Origin: an uncultured Prevotellaceae bacterium
GTDB taxonomy: Bacteria; Bacteroidota; Bacteroidia; Bacteroidales; Bacteroidaceae
Reading direction: 5' to 3'
Assembly: GCA_946413885.1 (NCBI GenBank)
Contig: CAMKMK010000104.1
Coordinates: 1 to 8,135 of the forward strand
DNA: 8,135 nucleotides
Each line of letters begins with the position of its first letter. Position 1 is the first letter of the stretch. The notes under the pieces were generated by a model. The model saw nothing but the letters and a program-made list of their open reading frames with translations, made no database searches and was not told where the DNA came from. Shown here in pieces: positions 5,674 to 8,135 of the stretch. The translations under genes and the position numbers were made by a program.

Positions 5674-7398
5674 TTATTTGAGGAAATCCTCTAAGCTTTG
5701 GCCCTCTCGAGGACGGGCATTGTACTTGCGCATCAGACTAACCAGCTCGTCCCACGTGCCGTCCTGACGCGACTGATCCTTGTGGCGCATACAATGGAGG
5801 AAGAGGGGTTGCATTCGGACGCGTTCCACACGCTCGCTGATCACTTTGCTGTCAGCTAACTGTTTCGCTTCATCGAGGAGAGTGAATGCCTGGCGGAGGA
5901 AGTCCTCGTTATAGATTTCATGGTTCTCGCGGATATAGATGCCAAAGTGTACATCGGGTTTCACCAACGACTGGCAGAGACGGTAATAGTCCATAATACG
6001 TGGTGCAGCCTTGCCATAATAGCCGTCAATGAAGATGGCGACCAGAGAGTCGGTATCTTGTTCAGGATTCCAAAGCAGCTGATTTACCGTCCATGATTTC
6101 ATTTCTTCAAACTCTGCTCCGCGCGACTGATACTGAGCCTCCTCGAAAATGCCGATGGCTTTGTTGTCGCGAAAGGCTCGAATGTTGGGTGCCAACACTT
6201 GGAAGTTGGGCCATGGTGCCACGTATTGAGCATAATCCACGATGTAGTCCCATATGAAAAGGTGCGGCGCAATGGCTGCCCAGCCACGCAGGTCGCTCAT
6301 GAACTCCTCGTTCTGAGGACAGCCTGCTGTGAGGGGATGGGCAAAGCAGCACTCGATGCTGCACAAGCGAATGACCACGTTCTCGTGCGGTACGATACCT
6401 ACAGGCGGTTTGCGGGAATATTGGTAAGCGAAGGTGCCCACATACTTGTCAGGGAACTCCTCACGCAGAGCGTCGGCCACCTGGTTGACGAACCACACGA
6501 TGAGTCCTGAGTGACCGCCGTATTGCTCCTCGATGGCTGCACACTTGGGGCATTGGCAGAAGAGATAGTTGTCGTTCTGTGAAAGGCTGTAGATACGGTA
6601 GCCAGGATTCTCGCGCATGACTTTACGAAGACGTGTCTTGCACAACTCCAGAACCTCAGGGTTTGAGAGGCACAGCTGCCCATAGCCTCCATAGCGATTG
6701 CCGTCACGCATACAGAAGTACTCTGGATGTGTGGAGAAGAACTCTTTGGTGGAAACAAATTGCCCCATGGTGTGAGCGCTCCAATAGGCCTCTAAGTTGC
6801 CGTACTCGTTTGCCACAGGACTCCATTTCATGTTTTCTCGCGTGTGGGCACTCCATTGAGGAACTCCTTCAACAGCGAGGTAGTTGCTGTAGCGGTAATC
6901 GATGGCGGGTTGTTCGCTGTGGTCGAGTTGTGGGAGGCGCCAGCTTTTGCACTCTGGAACGACAGTACAATCGGGTGCCAGCCAATGTACGCCCAATTCT
7001 CGCTCAAGGAAAGCGAAGACACCGTACATCGTGCCACGTTGGGATCCACCCCAAATTAGCAAGTCGTGCCCCACGCTGCGGTACGTGAAGCTCTCATCGT
7101 CAGCAGCAGGTTCCGACTGTCCTGTCAGCGCTGCTACTTGGGGCGAGAAACCCACGAAGATGTGTCTACTGCGGGCTTTTGCATCTGACGTGATGGGCAG
7201 ACGGGTGCCACTAATCTGAAAAATATAATCCTGTAACTCGCGAGCTGCTGTCTGCTCTGAGGAGGAAGCATTGGCATCCACGACGATTTGATAGTTGCTT
7301 TTACCGTTCTTGAACAACCAGTTGGCCCCATGGCCAGTTGTGGGGGTTAGCGCAAACATTGTAGCGACCACCACGTGCATAATCATCTTATAATTCAT
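5674..7398 (-). CDS. Exported DUF4838 protein with alpha-glucuronidase N-terminal-like domain; probable carbohydrate-active enzyme
   Basis: The product has 574 residues. The signal peptide (MNYKMIMHVVVATMFAL...) probably ends near residue 23-25 (GHGA). Residues about 28-145 resemble the N-terminal domain of family 67 alpha-glucuronidases: AARELQDYIFQISG, HIFVGFSP, LLIWGGSQRGTMYGVFAFLERELGVHW. Residues about 190-460 fit DUF4838: the SQNDN motif (273-277), the cysteine cluster CQCPKC (281-286), LFIWDYIVDYA (380-390), FEEAQYQSRG (418-427) and LLWNPEQD (441-448). Glu419 or Glu420 would be a candidate acidic active-site residue, but this is a guess. Family members often sit in polysaccharide-utilisation loci, yet no SusC/SusD, sulfatase or sensor is visible here. 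The gene is monocistronic in this window and has its own promoter at 7428-7435. The fold family is fairly sure; the reaction is unknown. Confidence 0.85.
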   Translation of the reverse strand: MNYKMIMHVVVATMFALTPTTGHGANWLFKNGKSNYQIVVDANASSSEQTAARELQDYIFQISGTRLPITSDAKARSRHIFVGFSPQVAALTGQSEPAADDESFTYRSVGHDLLIWGGSQRGTMYGVFAFLERELGVHWLAPDCTVVPECKSWRLPQLDHSEQPAIDYRYSNYLAVEGVPQWSAHTRENMKWSPVANEYGNLEAYWSAHTMGQFVSTKEFFSTHPEYFCMRDGNRYGGYGQLCLSNPEVLELCKTRLRKVMRENPGYRIYSLSQNDNYLFCQCPKCAAIEEQYGGHSGLIVWFVNQVADALREEFPDKYVGTFAYQYSRKPPVGIVPHENVVIRLCSIECCFAHPLTAGCPQNEEFMSDLRGWAAIAPHLFIWDYIVDYAQYVAPWPNFQVLAPNIRAFRDNKAIGIFEEAQYQSRGAEFEEMKSWTVNQLLWNPEQDTDSLVAIFIDGYYGKAAPRIMDYYRLCQSLVKPDVHFGIYIRENHEIYNEDFLRQAFTLLDEAKQLADSKVISERVERVRMQPLFLHCMRHKDQSRQDGTWDELVSLMRKYNARPREGQSLEDFLK

Positions 7399-7427
7399 AT
7401 TCTTGCTTGATTATTTTGTTTCTGACA

Positions 7428-7435
7428 CAAAAGTA
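7428..7435 (-). promoter_or_regulatory. Bacteroidota -7 promoter element for the DUF4838 gene
   Basis: On the minus strand this reads TACTTTTG, an exact fit to TAnnTTTG. It lies about 30 nt before the ATG at 7398, which gives a short leader typical of this phylum. No clear -33 TTTG is seen at the expected spacing. Confidence 0.6.
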
Positions 7436-7473
7436 CAACTATATTTGGGAATTTGGAGGGAAATCGTCATGAA

Positions 7474-7543
7474 AAAGCATTCAAAAACACTCCTTTTTTC
7501 CAAAAAAACATTAAAAAGAGACTGGAAATGGGATGAATGCTTT
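7474..7543. promoter_or_regulatory. Spaced 9-bp inverted repeat flanking A/T tracts upstream of the thioredoxin gene
   Basis: AAAGCATTC (7474-7482) and GAATGCTTT (7535-7543) are perfect inverted repeats 52 nt apart. The right arm ends on the first base of the thioredoxin -7 box. Between them lie T6-CC-A7 (7494-7508) and further A-runs, which suggest intrinsically curved or UP-like DNA. The arrangement could be an operator pair or chance in AT-rich sequence. Confidence 0.35.
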
Positions 7544-7550
7544 ATCTTTG
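7543..7550 (+). promoter_or_regulatory. Bacteroidota -7 promoter element for the thioredoxin-SDR unit
   Basis: TATCTTTG is identical to the box at 151-158 and fits TAnnTTTG. It lies about 42 nt before the thioredoxin ATG at 7593 and is preceded by an AT-rich region with A-tracts. A -33 box is not clear. Confidence 0.7.
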
Positions 7551-7592
7551 CCATACTTTATAAACTAACCAAACCTGTATAAGCATACAAAT

Positions 7593-7892
7593 ATGGAAAC
7601 CTTCAACGATGTGATTTCTTCTGACCGCCTTGTGCTGGTCGATTTCTTTGCCACGTGGTGTGGCCCTTGCAAGGCGATGCATCCTGTGCTCGAGAACCTG
7701 AAACAACAGTTGGGCGAGAGCATCCGCATCATCAAGATCGATATAGACAAGCATCAGCAGACCGCCATGCAATATGGGGTGCAAGCTGTTCCTACGTTGA
7801 TGCTCTTCCGCAGCGGTCAACAGTTGTGGCGGCAGAGTGGAGCGCAATCCTTGCAGCAGTTGTTGGCAGTCATTCATCCTTATCTTTCTTAA
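7593..7892 (+). CDS. Thioredoxin, cytosolic
   Basis: The product is a compact 99-residue thioredoxin with no signal peptide. The active site is WCGPCK (Cys23 and Cys26). It follows the LVLVDFFAT strand and is completed by the cis-proline in AVPT (Pro67) and the IDIDKHQ strand/loop. It is slightly shorter than typical thioredoxins (about 105 residues) because of a short N-terminus that begins METFNDVI. Redox-active cysteines and cis-Pro are intact, so it should act as a disulfide reductase fed by thioredoxin reductase, which is not in the window. It is transcribed from the promoter at 7543-7550 and ends 4 nt before a short-chain dehydrogenase gene, so the two are probably co-transcribed. The trxA symbol is not assigned because Bacteroidota carry several thioredoxins. 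Confidence 0.93.
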   Translation: METFNDVISSDRLVLVDFFATWCGPCKAMHPVLENLKQQLGESIRIIKIDIDKHQQTAMQYGVQAVPTLMLFRSGQQLWRQSGAQSLQQLLAVIHPYLS

Positions 7893-7896
7893 GATT

Positions 7897-8135
7897 ATGA
7901 ACAAGAGAATAGCTTTTATCACAGGTGCGACGAGTGGAATAGGCGAGGGGTGCGCACGCAAATTTGCTGCTGGAGGATACGACGTGATCCTGACAGGGCG
8001 GCGAGAGGAAAAGTTGCAGGCTTTGGCCTGTAAGTTGGAGAGTCAGACTGAGGCAAAGGTGATGACGCTCTGCTTTGACGTGAGGGACAGGAAGGCTGCC
8101 GTTGCAGCGGTTGAGAGTTTGCCGCCAGCGTGGAA
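7897..8135 (+). CDS. Short-chain dehydrogenase/reductase, 5' part only (runs off the window)
   Basis: The ATG at 7897 opens a frame that stays open to the window end, giving 79 complete codons. It shows a classical SDR Rossmann start: KRIAFITGATSGIG, with the TGxxxGxG nucleotide-binding motif at residues 9-16. TGRREEKL follows, where Arg35-Arg36 after the second strand favours NADP(H). FDVRD (60-64) contacts the adenine ring in relatives. The start resembles YdfG/serine-3-dehydrogenase-like SDRs. The catalytic Ser-Tyr-Lys lies beyond the window, so the substrate cannot be judged. The start codon lies 4 nt after the thioredoxin stop, which suggests co-transcription. Confidence 0.88.
   Translation, partial: MNKRIAFITGATSGIGEGCARKFAAGGYDVILTGRREEKLQALACKLESQTEAKVMTLCFDVRDRKAAVAAVESLPPAW

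Noticed and set aside
7469..7582. 37-codon ORF starting MKKHSKTLLF in the divergent intergenic region
   Set aside because: It runs across the thioredoxin -7 box, reflects A-rich codons (Lys-heavy), and has no promoter or ribosome-binding site of its own.

Overview
The window looks like chromosomal DNA from a Bacteroidota organism, probably of the Bacteroidales (Prevotella/Bacteroides-like). Two plus-strand promoters and one minus-strand promoter carry the TAnnTTTG -7 element typical of this phylum. Shine-Dalgarno sequences are weak, and most products are exported or lipidated. Gene identities come from motif recognition by eye, not from database searches.

Positions 1-88 hold a 22-bp tandem repeat cut off by the window edge. 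It is followed by a promoter (-7 box 151-158) and five co-directional genes from about 202 to 5562, with gaps of 47, 1, 1 and 20 nt, so they probably form one operon. In order they encode: (1) an exported class I glutamine-amidotransferase-like protein (BPL_N type) with a C-terminal PPC-like beta domain; (2) a membrane-anchored VanX/DdpX-type D-Ala-D-Ala dipeptidase; (3) a lipoprotein of the phosphatidylserine decarboxylase/PsiD-like pyruvoyl decarboxylase superfamily; (4) a lipoprotein of unknown function with a surface-export-like CKEE start; (5) an exported TraB/GumN (TIKI-like) protein. All five carry an N-terminal export or anchor signal and four resemble enzymes. The set therefore looks like an envelope-located catalytic module. 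I do not recognise it as a described system. Its substrate (peptidoglycan-derived peptides, amino acids or a lipid headgroup) cannot be read from sequence.

A short convergent intergenic region (5563-5673) separates this operon from a minus-strand gene (5674-7398). That gene encodes an exported DUF4838 protein with an alpha-glucuronidase-N-terminal-like region, a probable carbohydrate-active enzyme. The divergent intergenic region 7399-7592 holds a promoter in each direction, A/T tracts and a spaced inverted repeat. Downstream, a small cytosolic thioredoxin (7593-7892) and a short-chain dehydrogenase (from 7897, cut by the window end) form a second plus-strand unit.

No tRNA, rRNA, CRISPR array, transposase or phage gene was seen.
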